Shown here piece after piece: positions 1 to 12,500 of a stretch of 50,060 nucleotides of DNA (position 1 is the stretch's first letter; every line of letters starts with the position of its first letter). The DNA is taken from positions 1 through 50,060 of the forward strand of contig WPIO01000421.1 in NCBI GenBank assembly GCA_009760855.2. Direction: 5' to 3'. Origin of the DNA: Cristatella mucedo. Taxonomy: Eukaryota > Bryozoa > Phylactolaemata > Cristatellidae. The position numbers were made by a program, and so were the translations under genes. The notes beneath the pieces are model-generated. The model did not search any database, was not told where the DNA came from, and saw nothing but the letters and a program-made list of their open reading frames with translations.

Positions 1-2940
1 GAAACTTCGAATCTACATATCGGAGCGTGTGCTGGCTGGCAGCAGAGTGCTGCACCATGTTTAAAGCATTTCGCACGTAAATGACACGTTTTGCACGAGT
101 TCGCAGGAGATCGCGGAAATATGTAGAAACTTCAAATCTACATTTCGGAGCGTGCACTGGCTGGCAGCAGAGTGCTGTATCTTGTTTTTGAGCATTTCGC
201 ACTCGAATAACACATTTCGCACGAGTTCGCAGCAGATCGAGAAATATCTAGAAAGTTCAAATCTGCATGTCGGAGCGTGTGCTGGCTGGCAGCAGAGTGC
301 TGCACCATGTTTAAAGCATTTCGCACGTTAGTAACACGTTTTGGTAAATAGCTTAGCATTTCGCACGAGTGGTCGCACTAGCATCGCGGAATAGGTTTAG
401 AAATCCTTCGAATCTCCATATTCGGAACCGTGTGGCTGGCTGGCAGCAGGAGTGGTGCTGCTGCATGCCATGTTTAAAGCATTTCGCGACAGTAAATAGA
501 CAGCGGTTAATAATCGCGAGTCAAAAGTTCGGTCTCCAGCAGATCAGGGAAAAAAAATGTGTAATCAACTTCAAATCTGCTGCATTTAGGTAGCGTGCGC
601 TGGCTGGCAGAACAGTCTGCACCTTGTTTTGAGGTCATTTCGCACTCGAATAATACATTTCGCACGAGTTTGCAGGCAGATCTCTGAATATCTAGAAAGG
701 TTTAGAATCTACATATCAACAGCGGTGCTTCGGGCTAGCAGCAGAGTGCTGTACCATGTTTTAAGCATTTCGCAGCGTAAATACCACGTTTCGCACGAGT
801 TTTTCGCAGGCAGAAACGCAGAAATGTAGAAACTTCGAATCTCCATATCGAGCGTGCCTGGCTGGCAGCAGAGTGCTGCACCAGTTTTAAGGATTTTCGC
901 ACCGTAAATAACACATTTCGCACGAGTCTCAGCAAATCGCTGAATATGTAGACAAGTTCAAATCTGCCTGTCGGGAGCGTGTGCTGGCTGGCAGCAGAGT
1001 GCTGCACCTTGTTTTGAGTCATTTCGCACTCGAATAACACATTTCGCACGAGTTCGCAGCAGATCGCTGAATATCTAGAAAGTTCAAATCTGCATGTCGG
1101 TGCGTGTGCTGGCTGGCAGCAGAGTGATGCACCATGTTAAAAAGCATTTCGCACGTATAAATAACGTTTCGACGTTTTCGCACGAGTTCGCAGGCAGATC
1201 GCGGAATATGTAGAAACTTCGAATCTACATATCGGAGTCGTGAGCACCTGGCTGGCAGCAGAAGTGGCAGCACCATGTTTACAGCATTTCGGGCACGTAA
1301 ATAACATGTTTCGTCGCAACGAGTTTCGCATGCAGATCGCAGGAATATGTAGAAACTTCGAATCTACATATCACTAGGCGGGGTGCCTCTGGCTGGCGAG
1401 AAGATTGGCGCAGGTACATGTTTAAAGCATTTCGCAACGTAAATAGCACACATTTCGCATTTTCGCACGAGTTCCGTAGCCAGCTTGGCGCGGAATATGG
1501 TAGAAAGTCTTCGAATCTACATGTCGGGCGTGCCACTGGCTGGCAGCAGGTAGTGCTGCCCCACCTTTAAAGCATATTGCGCACGTAATAACACGGTTTC
1601 GCACGAGTTTTGCAGCAGATCGCGGAATATGTAGAAAGTTTCAAATCTACATGTCGGAGACAGTGGGAGCACTGGCTGCCGCAGAAAAAGAGTTGATGCT
1701 ACACCTAGTTTAATTAGCATTTCGCACGTAAATAAACACGGTTCGGCACGAGTATGCTAGCAGATCCGCTGGAATAGTGTAGAAAAGTTCAAATCTGCAG
1801 GTCGGAGCGTGGTTGACACGATGCTGGGCAGCAGAGGGCTGATGACCATGTTTTAAAGCATTTCGCACGTAAGTAATAACACGTTTTGCACACAGTTCTG
1901 TGCAGCAGATCGCTGAATAAATGGTAGAAAACTTCAAATTCTACCATGTATCGAGAGCGTGCTCTGACCTGCGGCAGCAGATGATCGACGGTGCACCTTG
2001 TTTTTAAAGCATTTTCGCACGTAAATAGACACATTTCGCACGTAGTGTCGCGAGCACGATCGTCGGATAAATCTATCTAACACTTCAAAAATCTTGCCAT
2101 GTCGGCTCGTGCCTGTGCTTGCTTGCGAAGAAGTGCTGCTTTCCACGTGTATTTTAAAGCCATTTCGCACCCGTAAAAAACACATTTCAACTACAGTTCG
2201 CAGCAGATCACGGAATAGGTAGAAACTGTTAAATCTACATGTCTTGAGCGTCCCCTTTCTCTGGCAGACAGAGTGCGGCACTATTTCTGTTTAAAATCAT
2301 TTCTGCCACCGTTCATAACACTGATTGGCAGCCACGTAGTTTCGCAAGCAGATTCAAGCGGAAAATCTACAAACTGTCGAAATAGGCAGAAGTCGGAGGC
2401 TTGAGATGACATGGGAAGAAGAGTGCTGCCCCCCCCCCCATGGTTTGTTTCAATCCTTCGGCGCTCGTCAATGACCGCCTTTTTGGCACGAGATTCGCAG
2501 CTGTGATCACGGAAAATGTAGAAACGTTCAAATCTACCATTTAGGAGCGTTTGTACCTGGCTTGCAGCATGGAGTTGCGGCAACCAGTTTTGAGCATTTC
2601 GCACGTAGAATAACCACATGTTTCGCACGATAGTTTCCGCAGCAGATCGCACAATATGTTGAGAAACTTCAAATCTACATTTCGGAGCGCTGTGCTGGCT
2701 GCCAGCAGAGTGCTGCACCATGTTTAAAGCATTTCGCACGTAAATAACACGTTTCGCACGAGTTCGCACCAGATCGCGGAATGTGTAGAAACCTCAAATC
2801 TGCATGTCGGAGCGTGCGCTGACTGGCAGCAGAGTGCTTCAAATAACACATTTTGCACGAGTTCGCAGCAGATCGCGGAATATCTAGAAACTTTATATCT
2901 GCATGTCGGAGCGTGCACTGGCTAGCAGCAGACTGCTGCA
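1..2940. repeat. Indel-rich, partly degraded satellite stretch
   Basis: Bases 1-330 read as clean units, but from about 330 to 2660 nearly every unit carries several 1-6 bp indels, mostly insertions, so unit length drifts above 124. The most divergent part is about 2281-2560, which includes a run of ten or more C near 2430 and units recognisable only by short landmarks. B-state markers (ACTCGAATAA or close) are at 201, 644 and 1028. From about 2660 the units return to near-canonical. Two explanations fit: an unhomogenised or decaying part of the array, or uncorrected long-read error. The clean flanks and insertion bias favour error for much of it. Confidence 0.8.
2836..2844. other. Internal deletion junction (about 25 bp lost)
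   Basis: GAGTGCTT runs directly into CAAATAACACA, skipping the usual CACCTTGTTTTGAGC stretch. The distance between flanking unit landmarks (2825 to 2924) is 99 instead of 124 bp. Confidence 0.75.
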
Positions 2941-5440
2941 CCTTGTTTTAAAGCATTTTCGGCGTAAATAACACCGTTCGCACAAAGTTCGCAGCCGATC
3001 GCGGAATATGTAGAAACTTCAAATCTGCATGTCGGAGCAGTGCACTGCTGGCAGCAGAGTGCTGCACCTTGTTTTAAAGCATTTCGCAACGTAAATAACA
3101 CGTTTCGCACGGAGTTCGCAGGCAGCGATCGCGGAATATGTAGAAACTTCAAATCTGCATGTCGGAGCGTGCGCTGACTGGCAGCAGAGTGCTGCACCCT
3201 GTTTAAAGCATTTCGCACGTAAATAACACGTTTCGCACGAGTTCGCACAAGATCGCGGAATATGTAGAAACTTCAAATCTGCATTTCGGAGCGTGCGCTG
3301 ACTGGCAGCAGAGTGCTGCACCATGTTTAAAGTATTTCGCACGTAAATAACACATTTCGCACGAGTTCGCAGCAGATCGCGGAATATCTAGAAAGTTCAA
3401 ATCTGCATGTCGGAGCGTGCGCTGGCTGGCAGCAGAGTGCTGCACCATGTTTAAAGCATTTCGCACGTAAATAACACGTTTCGCACTACTTCGCAGCAGA
3501 ATCGCGGAATATGTAAACATCGAATCTACATATCGGAGCGTGCGCTGGCTGGCAGCAGAGTGCTGCACCTTGTTTAAAGCATTTCGCGCGTAAAATAACA
3601 CGTTTCGCGCCAAGTTCGCACCAGATCGCGGAATATGTAGAAACTTCAAATCTACCATATCGGAGCGTGCTGCTGGCTGGCAGCAGAGTGCTGCACCATG
3701 TTTAAAGCATTTCGCACGTAAATAACACGTTTCGCACGTTCGCAGCAGATCGCGGAATATGTAGAAACTTCAAATCTACATTTCGGAGCGTGCGCTGGCT
3801 GGCAGCAGAGTGCTGCACCTTGTTTAAAGCATTTCGCACGTAAATAACACGTTTCGCACGAGTTCGCAGCAGATCGCGGAATATGTAGAAAGTTCGAATC
3901 TACATATCGGAGCGTGCGCTGGCTGGCAGCAGAGTGCTGCACCATGTTTAAAGCATTTCGCACGTAAATAACACGTTTTGCACGAGTTCGCAGCAGATCG
4001 CGGAATATGTAGGAAACTTCGAATCTACATATCGGAGCGTGCGCTGGCTGGCAGCAGAGTGCTGCACCATTTTTTAAAGCATTTCGCACGTAATAAACAC
4101 GTTTCGCACGATTTCGCAGCAGATCGCGGAATATGTAGAAACTTCAAAATCTCGCCACGCAGGTCGGAGCCTGTGCTTGCTGGCAGCAGAGTGCTGCACC
4201 TTGTTTAAAGCATTTCGCAAATAAATAACACGTTTCGCACGAGTTCGCAGCAGATCGCGGAATATGTAGAAACTTCGAATCTACATATCGGAGGCGTGCG
4301 CTGGCTGGCAGCAGAGTGCTGCACACCTTGTTTTAAAGCATTTCGCACGTAAATAACACATTTCGCACGAGTTCGCAGCAGATCGCGGAATATGTAGAAA
4401 CTTCAAATCTGCATGTCGGAGCGTGTGCTGGGTGGCAGCAGAGTGCTGCACCATGTTTAAAGCATTTCGCACGTAAATAACACGTTTCGCACGAGTTCGC
4501 AGCAGATCGCGGAATATGTAGACACCTCAAATCTGCATGTCGGAGCGTGCGCTGACTGGCAGCAGAGTGCTGCACCCTGTTTAAAGCATTTCGCACGTAA
4601 ATAACAAGTTCGCATCAGATCGCGGAATATGTAGAAACTTCAAATCTACATATCGGAGCGTGCGCGTGCTGGTAGCAGAGTGCTGCAACTTGTTTAAAGC
4701 ATTTCGCACGTAATAAAAACGTTTCGCACAAGTTCGAAGCAGATCGCGGAACATGTCGAAACTTCAAATCTGCATGTCGGAGCGTGTGCTGGCTGGCAGC
4801 AGAGTGCTGCACCATGTTTAAAGCATTTCGCACGTAAATAACACGTTTCGCACGAGTTCGCAGCAGATCGCAGAATATGTAGAAACTTCGAATCTACATA
4901 TCGGAGCGTGTGCTGGCTGGCAGCAGAGTGCTGCACCATATTTAAAGCATTTCGCACGTAAATAACACGTTTCGCACCAGTTCGCAGCAGATCGCGGAAT
5001 ATGTAGAAACTTCGAATCTACATATCGGAGCGTGCGCTGGCTGGCAGCAGAGTGCTGCACCATGTTTAAAGCATTTCGCACGTAAATAACACGTTTTCGC
5101 ACAACGTTTCGCAGCAGATCGCGGAATATGTTAAAAACTTCAAATCTACATATCGGAGCGTGCGCTGGCTGGCAGAAAAGTGCTGCACCTTGTTTTTGAG
5201 CATTTCGCACTCGAATAACACATTTCGCACGAGTTCGCAGCAGATCGCGGAATATCTAGAAAGTTCGAATCTACATATCGGAGCGTGCGCTGGCTGGCAG
5301 CAGATGCTGCACCACCATGTTTAAAGCATTTCGCACGTAAATAACACGTTTCGCACGAGTTCGCAGCAGATCGCGGAATATGTAGAAACTTCGAATCTAC
5401 ATATCGGAGCGTGCGAGCTGGCTGGCAGCAGAGCGCTGCA

Positions 5441-5476
5441 CCATGTTTAAAGCATTTACAGCAGTGTGCTCCACCA
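5441..5476. other. Truncated unit (33 bp instead of 124)
   Basis: CCATGTTTAA recurs after only 33 bp (5441 and 5474), with AGCATTT joined to ACAGCAGTGTGCTCC. About 91 bp of one unit are missing. Confidence 0.82.
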
Positions 5477-5717
5477 TGTTTAAAGCATTTCGCACGTAAA
5501 TAACACGTTTCGCACGAGTTCGCAGCAGATCGCGGAATATGTAGAAACTTCGAATCTACATATCGGAGCGTGCGCTAGCTTGCAGCAGAGTGCTGCACCA
5601 TGTTTAAAGCATTTCGCACGTAAATAACACATTTCGCACGAGTTCGCAGCAGATCGCGGAATATGTAGAAACTTCGAATCTACATATCGGAGCGTGCGCT
5701 GACTGGCAGCAGAGTGC

Positions 5718-5738
5718 TGCAGCCCACAGTGCCCCACA
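5718..5738. other. Small local insertion (about 16 bp)
   Basis: Between GTGCTGCA and CATGTTTAAGC there is an extra stretch reading GCCCACAGTGCCC. The spacing between flanking landmarks (5705 to 5845) is 140 bp. It looks like a partial local duplication with change. Confidence 0.6.
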
Positions 5739-6354
5739 TGTTTAAGCATTTCGCACGTAGTAATAAACACGTTTTGCACGAGTTCGCAGGAGATCGCGGA
5801 ATATGTAGACACTTCAAATCTACATGTCGGAGCGTGCGCTGGCTGGCAGCAGAGTGCTGCACCATGTTTAAAGCATTTCGCACGTAAATAACACGTTTCG
5901 CACTACTTCGCAGCAGATCGCGGAATATGTAGAAACTTCGAATCTACATATCGGAGCGTGCGCTGGCTGGCAGCAGAGTGCTGCACCATGTTTAAAGCAT
6001 TTCGCACGTAAATAACACATTTCGCACGAGTTCGCAGCAGATCGCGGAATATGTAGAAACATCGAATCTACATATCGGAGCGTGTGCTGGCTGGCAGCAG
6101 AGTGCTGCACCATGTTTAAAGCATTTCGCACGTAAATAACACGTTTCGCACGAGTTCGCAGCAGATCGCGGAATATTTAAAACCTCAAATCTACATTTAG
6201 GAGCGTGCGCTGGCTGGCAGAAAAGTGCTGCACCTTGTTTTGAGCATTTCGCACTCGAATAATACATTTCGCACGAGTTTTGCAGCAGATCGCGGAATAT
6301 CTAGAAAAGTTTAAATCTACATATCGGAGCGTGCTCTGGCTGGCAGCAGAGTGC

Positions 6355-6366
6355 TGTACACAAATC
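6355..6366. other. Internal deletion junction (50 bp lost)
   Basis: GTGCTGTAC runs into ACAAATCGCGG, removing the TTTAAAGC to TTCGCAG part of one unit. Landmark spacing 6342 to 6416 is 74 bp. Confidence 0.8.
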
Positions 6367-7814
6367 GCGGAATATGTAGAAACTTCGAATCTACATATCG
6401 GAGCGTGCGCTGGCTGGCAGCAGAGTGCTGCACCATGTTTAAAGCATTTCGCACGTAAATAACACATTTCGCACGAGTTCGCAGCAGATCGCGGAATATG
6501 TAGAAAGTTCAAATCTACATATCGGAGCGTGCGCTGGCTGGCAGCAGAGTGCTGCACCTTGTTTAAAGCATTTCGCACGTAAATAACACGTTTCGCACTA
6601 CTTCGCAGCAAATCGCGGAATATGTAGAAACTTTGAATCTACATATCGGAGCGTGCGCTGGCTGGAAGCAGAGTGCTGCACCATGTTTAAAGCATTTCGC
6701 ACGTAAATAACACATTTCGCACGAGTTCGCAGCAGATCGCGGAATATCTAGAAACTTCGAATCTACATATCGGAGCGTGCGCTGGCTGGCAGCAGAGTGC
6801 TGCACCTTGTTTAAAGCATTTCGCACGTAAATAACACGTTTCGCACGAGTTCGCAGCAGATCGCGGAATATGTAGAAACTTCAAATCTACATGTCGGAGC
6901 GTCTGCTGGCTGGCAGCAGAGTGCTGCACCTTGTTTAAAGCATTTCGCACGTAAATAACACGTTTCGCACGAGTTCGCAGCAGATCTCGGAATATCTAGA
7001 AAGTTCAAATCTACATTTCGGGGCGTGCACTGGCTGGCAGGAGAGTGCTGCACCATGTTTAAAGCATTTCGCACGTAAATAACACGTTTTCGCACGAGTT
7101 TCGCAGCAGATCGCGGAATATGTAGAAAACTTCGAATCTACATATCGGAGCGTGCGCTGGCTGGCTGGCAGCAGTGTGCAGCACCATGTTTTAAAAGCAT
7201 TTTCGCACGTAAATAACACGTTTTCTCACTACTTCGCAGCAGATCGCGGAATATGTAGAAACTTCGAATCTACATATCGGAGAGCGTGCGCTGGCTGGCA
7301 GCAGAGTGCTGCACCTTGTTTAAAGCATTTCGCACGTAAATAACACGTTTCGCACTACTTCGCAGCAGATCGCGGAATATGTAGATACTTCGAATCTACA
7401 TATCGGAGCGTGCGCTGGCTGGCAGCAGAGTGCTGCACCATGTTTAAAGCATTTTCGCACGTAAATAACACGTTTTCGCACGAGTTCGCAGCAGATCGCG
7501 GAATATGTAGAACTTCAAATCTGCATGTCGGAGCGTGCGCTGGCTGGCAGCAGCAGTGAGTGCTGCACCATGTTTAAAGCATTTCGCACGTAAATAACAC
7601 GTTTCGCACGAGTTCGCAGCAGATCGCGGAATATCTAGAAAGTTTAAATCTACATATCAAAGCGTGCTCTGGCTAGCAGCAGAGTGCTGTACCATGTTTT
7701 AAGCATTTCGCACGTAAATAACACGTTTCGCACGAGTTCGCAGCAGATCGCGGAATACGTATGACTTTCAAACCGACATATCGGAGCGTGCGCTGGCTGG
7801 CAGCAGAGTGCTGC

Positions 7815-7866
7815 ACCATGTTTAAAGCACAGCGTGCGCTGGCTGGCAGCATAGTGCTGCACCATG
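7815..7866. other. Internal deletion junction (78 bp lost)
   Basis: TTTAAAGCA is joined to CAGCGTGCGCTGG near 7830. ACCATG recurs at 7815 and 7861, only 46 bp apart. Confidence 0.82.
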
Positions 7867-9543
7867 TTTAATGCATTTCGCACGTAAATAACACATTTCG
7901 CACGAGTTCGCAGCAGATCGCGGAATATGTAGAAACATCGAATCTACATATCGGAGCGTGCGCTGGCTGGCAGCAGAGTGCTGCACCATGTTTAAAGCAT
8001 TTCGCACGTAAATAAAACGTTTCGCACGAGTTCGCAGCAGATCGCGGAATATGTAAAAAAATTCGACATCTACATATCGGAGCGTGCTGGCTGGCAGAAA
8101 GAGTGCTGCACCTTGTTTTAAAAAGCATTTCGCACGTTCGTAAATAACACGTTTCGCACGAGTTCGCAGCAGATCGCGGAATATGTAGAAACTTCGAATC
8201 TACATATCGGAGCGTGTGCTGGCTGGCAGCACAGTGCTGCACCATGTTTAAAGCATTTCGCACGTAAATAACACGTTTCGCACGAGTTCGCAGCAGATCG
8301 CGGAATATGTAGAAACTTCGATCTACATATCGGAGCGTGCTGCTGGTGCTGGCAGAAGTGCTGCACCTTGTTTTAAAGCATTCGCACGTAAATAACACAT
8401 TTCGCACAAGTTCGCAGCAGCAGATCGCGGAATATGTAAAAAAACTTCAAATCTACATATCGGAGCGTGCGCTGGCTGGCAGAAGAGTGCTGCACCATGT
8501 TTAAAGCATTTCGCACGTAAATAACACATTTCGCACGAGTTCTCAGCAGATCGAGATCGGGAATATAGTAGAACATCGAATGTACATACCGGAGCGTGCG
8601 CTGGCTGGCAGCAGAGTGCTGCACCATGTTTAAAAGCATTTTCGCACGTAAATAACACGTTTCGCACGAGTTCGCAGCAGATCGCGGAATATGTAGAAAC
8701 TTCAAATCTACATATTGGGAGCGTGCGCTGGGCTGGCAGCAGAGTGCTGCACCTTGTTTTAAAGCATTTCGCACTAATAACACATTTCGCACGAGTTCGC
8801 AGCAGATCGCGGATATGTAGAAAGTTCGAATCTGCATATCGGAGCGTGTGTGGCTGGCTGCAGCAGAGTGATGCACCATGTTTAAAGCAGTTCGCACGTA
8901 AATAACACGTTTCGCACGAGTTCGCAGCAGATCGCGGAATATGTAGAAACATCGAATCTACATATCGGAGCGTGCGCTGGCTGGCAGCAGAGTGCTGCAC
9001 CATGTTTAAAGCATTTCGCACGTAAATAACACATTTCGCACGAGTTCGCAGCAGATCGCGGAATATGTAGAAACTTCAAATCTACATTTAGGAGCGTGCG
9101 CTGGCTGGCAGAAAAGTGCTGCACCTTGTTTTGAGCATTTCGCACTCGAATAATACATTTCGCACGAGTTCGCAGCAGATCGCTAAATATCTAGAAAGTT
9201 CAAATCTGCATGTCGGAGCGTGCGCTGGCTGGCAGCAGCAGAGTGCTGCACCTTGTTTAAAGCATTTCGCACGTAAATAACACGTTTTCGCACGAGTTCG
9301 CAGCAGATCGCGGAATATGTAGAAACTTCGAAATCTACATATCGGAGCGTGCAGGGCTGGCTGGCAGCAGAGTGCTGCACCATGTTTAAAGCATTTCGCA
9401 CGTAAATAACACGTTTCGCACGAGTTCGCAGCAGATCGCGGAATATGTAGAAACTTCGAATCTACATTTAGGAGCGTGCACTGGCTGGCAGCAGAGTGCT
9501 GCACCATGTTTAAAGCATTTCGCACGTAAATAACACATTTCGC

Positions 9544-9562
9544 ACGAGTTCGTGATGCACAT
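9544..9562. other. Internal deletion junction (69 bp lost)
   Basis: CACGAGTTCG is joined to TGATGCACATG near 9552. ATGTTTAAAG recurs at 9506 and 9561, 55 bp apart. Confidence 0.8.
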
Positions 9563-12500
9563 GTTTAAAGCATTTCGCACGTAAATAACACGTTTCGCAC
9601 GAGTTCGCAGCAGATCGCGGAATATGTAGAAACTTCGAATCTACATATCGGAGCGTGCGCTGGCTGGCAGCAGAGTGCTGCACCTTGTTTAAAGCATTTC
9701 GCACGTAAATAACACGTTTCGCACTACTTCGCAGCAGATCGCGGAATATGTAGAAACTTCGAATCTACATATCGGAGCGTGCGCTGGCTGGCAGCAGAGT
9801 GCTGCACCATATTTAAAGCATTTCGCACGTAAATAACACGTTTTCGCACGAGTTTCGCAGCAGATCGCGGAATATGTTAGAAACTTCAAATCTACATAAT
9901 CAGAGCGCGTGCTGGCTGGCTAGCAGCAGAGTGCTGCAACTTGTTTAAAGCATTTCGCACGTAATAAACACGTTTCGCACGAGTTCGCGGCAGATCGCGG
10001 AATATGTAGACACTTCAAATCTACATTTCGGAGCGTGCGCTGGCTGGCAGCAGAGTGCTGCACCTTGTTAAAGCATTTCGCCGTAAATAACACGTTTCGC
10101 ACGAGTTCGCAGCAGATCGCTGAATATGTAGAAAAGTTTTAAATCTGCATGTCGGAGCGTGTGCTGGCTGGCAGCAGAGTGCTGCAACCACCATGTTTAA
10201 AGCATTTCGCACGTAAATAACACATTTCGCACGAGTTCGCAGCAGATCGCGGAATATGTAGAAACTTCAAATCTGCATATCGGAGCGTGTGCTGGCTGGC
10301 AGCAGAGTGCTGCACCCATGTTTAAAGCATTTCGCACGTAAATAACACGTTTCGCACGAGTTCGCAGCAGATCGCGGAATATGTAGAAACTTCAAATCTA
10401 CATTTCGGAGCGTGCGCTGGCTGGCAGCAGAGTGCTGCAACTTGTTTAAAGCATTTCGCACGTAATAAACACGTTTCGCACGAGTTTGCAGCAGATCGCG
10501 GAATATGTAGAAACTTCAAATCTACATTTCGGAGTGTGCACTGGCTGGCAGCAGAGTGCTGTACCATGTTTAAAACATTTCGCACGTAAATAACACGTTT
10601 CGCACGAGTTCGCAGCAGATCGCGGAATATGTAGAAACTTCAAATCCACATTTCGGAGCGTGCGCTGGCTGTCACCAGAGTGCTGCACCTTGTTTCAAGT
10701 ATTTCGCATGTAAATAACACATTTCGCACGTGTTCGCAGCAGATCGCGGAATGTCTAAAAACTTCAAATCTGCATGTCGGAGCGTGTGCTGGCTGGCAGC
10801 AGAGTGCTGCACCATGTTTAAAGCATTTCGCACGTGAATAACACGTTTTTCGCACGAGTTCAGCAGATCGCGGAATATGTAGAAAACTTCGAATCTACAT
10901 ATCGGAGCGTGTGCTGGCTGGCAGCAGAGTGCTGCACCTTGTTTAAAGCATTTCGCACGTAAATAACACGTTTCGCACGAGTTCGCAGCAGATCACGGAA
11001 TATGTAGAAAACTTCGAATCTACACATATCGGAGCGTGCTCTGGCTGGCTGGCAGCAGAGTGCTGCACCATGTTTAAAGCATTTCGCACGTAAATAACAC
11101 GTTTCGCACGAGTTCGCAGCAGATCGCGGAATATGTAGAAACATCAAATCTACATATCGGAGCGTGCGCTGGCTGGCAGCAGAGTGCTGCACCTTGTTTA
11201 AAGCATTTCGCACGTAAATAACACGTTTCGCACGAGTTCGCAGCAGATCGCTGAATATGTAGAAACTTCAAATCTGCATGTCGGAGCGTGTGCTTGCTGG
11301 CAGCAGAGTGCTGCACCTTGTGTTTAAAGCATTTCGCACGTAAATAACACGTTTCGCACGAGTTCGCAGCAGATCGCGGAAAATGTAGAAACTTCAAATC
11401 TACATATCGGAGCGTGTGCTGGCTGGCAGCAGAGTGCTGCACCATGTTTAAAGCATTTCGCACGTAAATAACACGTTTCGCACGAGTTCGCAGCAGATCG
11501 CGGAATATGTAGAAACTTCAAATCTACATTTAGGAGCATGCACTGGCTGGCAGCAGAGTGCTGCACCTTGTTTTTTGAGATTTCGCACTCGAATAACACA
11601 TTTCGCACGAGTTCGCAGCAGATCGCTAAATATCTAGAAAGTTCAAATCTGCATGTCGGAGCGTGTGCTGGCTGGCAGCAGAGTGATGCACCATGTTTTT
11701 AAAGCATTTCGCACGTAAATAACGCGTTTCGCACGAGTTCGCAGCAGATCGCGGAATATGTAGAAACTTCGAATCTACATATCGGAGCGTGCGCTGGCTG
11801 GCAGCAGAGTGCTGCACCTTGTTTAAAGCATTTTTCGCACGTAAATAACACATTTCGCACGAGTTCGCAGCAGATCGCGGAATATGTAGAAACTTCAAAT
11901 CTACATATCGGAGCGTGTGCTGGCTGGCAGCAGAGTGCTGCACCATGTTTAAAGCATTTCGCACCTAAATAACACGTTTCGCACAAGTTCGCAGCAGATC
12001 ACGGAATATGTAAAAACTTCAAATCTACATTTCGGAGCGTGCGCTGGCTGGCAGCAAAGTGCTGCACCTTGTTTTGAGCATTTCGCACTCGAATAATACA
12101 TTTCGCACGAGTTTGCAGCAGATCGCGGAATATCTAGAAAGTTTAAATCTACATATCAAAGCGTGTGCTGGCTGGCAGCAGAGTGCTGTACCATGTTTAA
12201 AGCATTTCGCACGTAAATAACACGTTTTGCACGAGTTCGCAGCAGATCGCGGAATATGTAGAAAACTTCGAATCTACATATCGGAGCGTGTGCTGGCTGG
12301 CAGCAGAGTGCTGCACCATGTTTAAAGCATTTCGCACGTAAATAACACGTTTCGCACGAGTTCGCAGCAGATCGCGGAATATGTAGAAACTTTAAATCTG
12401 CATGTCGGAGCGTGCGCTGGCTGGCAGCAGAGTGCTGCACCATGTTTAAAGCATTTCGCACGTAAATAACACATTTCGCACGAGTTCGCAGCAGATCGCT

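Noticed and set aside
2281-2560. Unique sequence or an inserted element interrupting the array
   Set aside because: Unit landmarks (TTTAAAATCATTTC, TTCGCAAGCAGATT, GAGTGCTGCC, GGCACGAG, TTCGCAGC, GGAAAATGTAGAAAC) remain in the right order and spacing, so it is degraded or misread satellite.
8323-9021. Longest minus-strand open frame (232 residues)
   Set aside because: Its length comes from several small indels that let the reading frame avoid the usual stop. The sequence is ordinary satellite units and the product is a chain of frame-shifted repeat translations.
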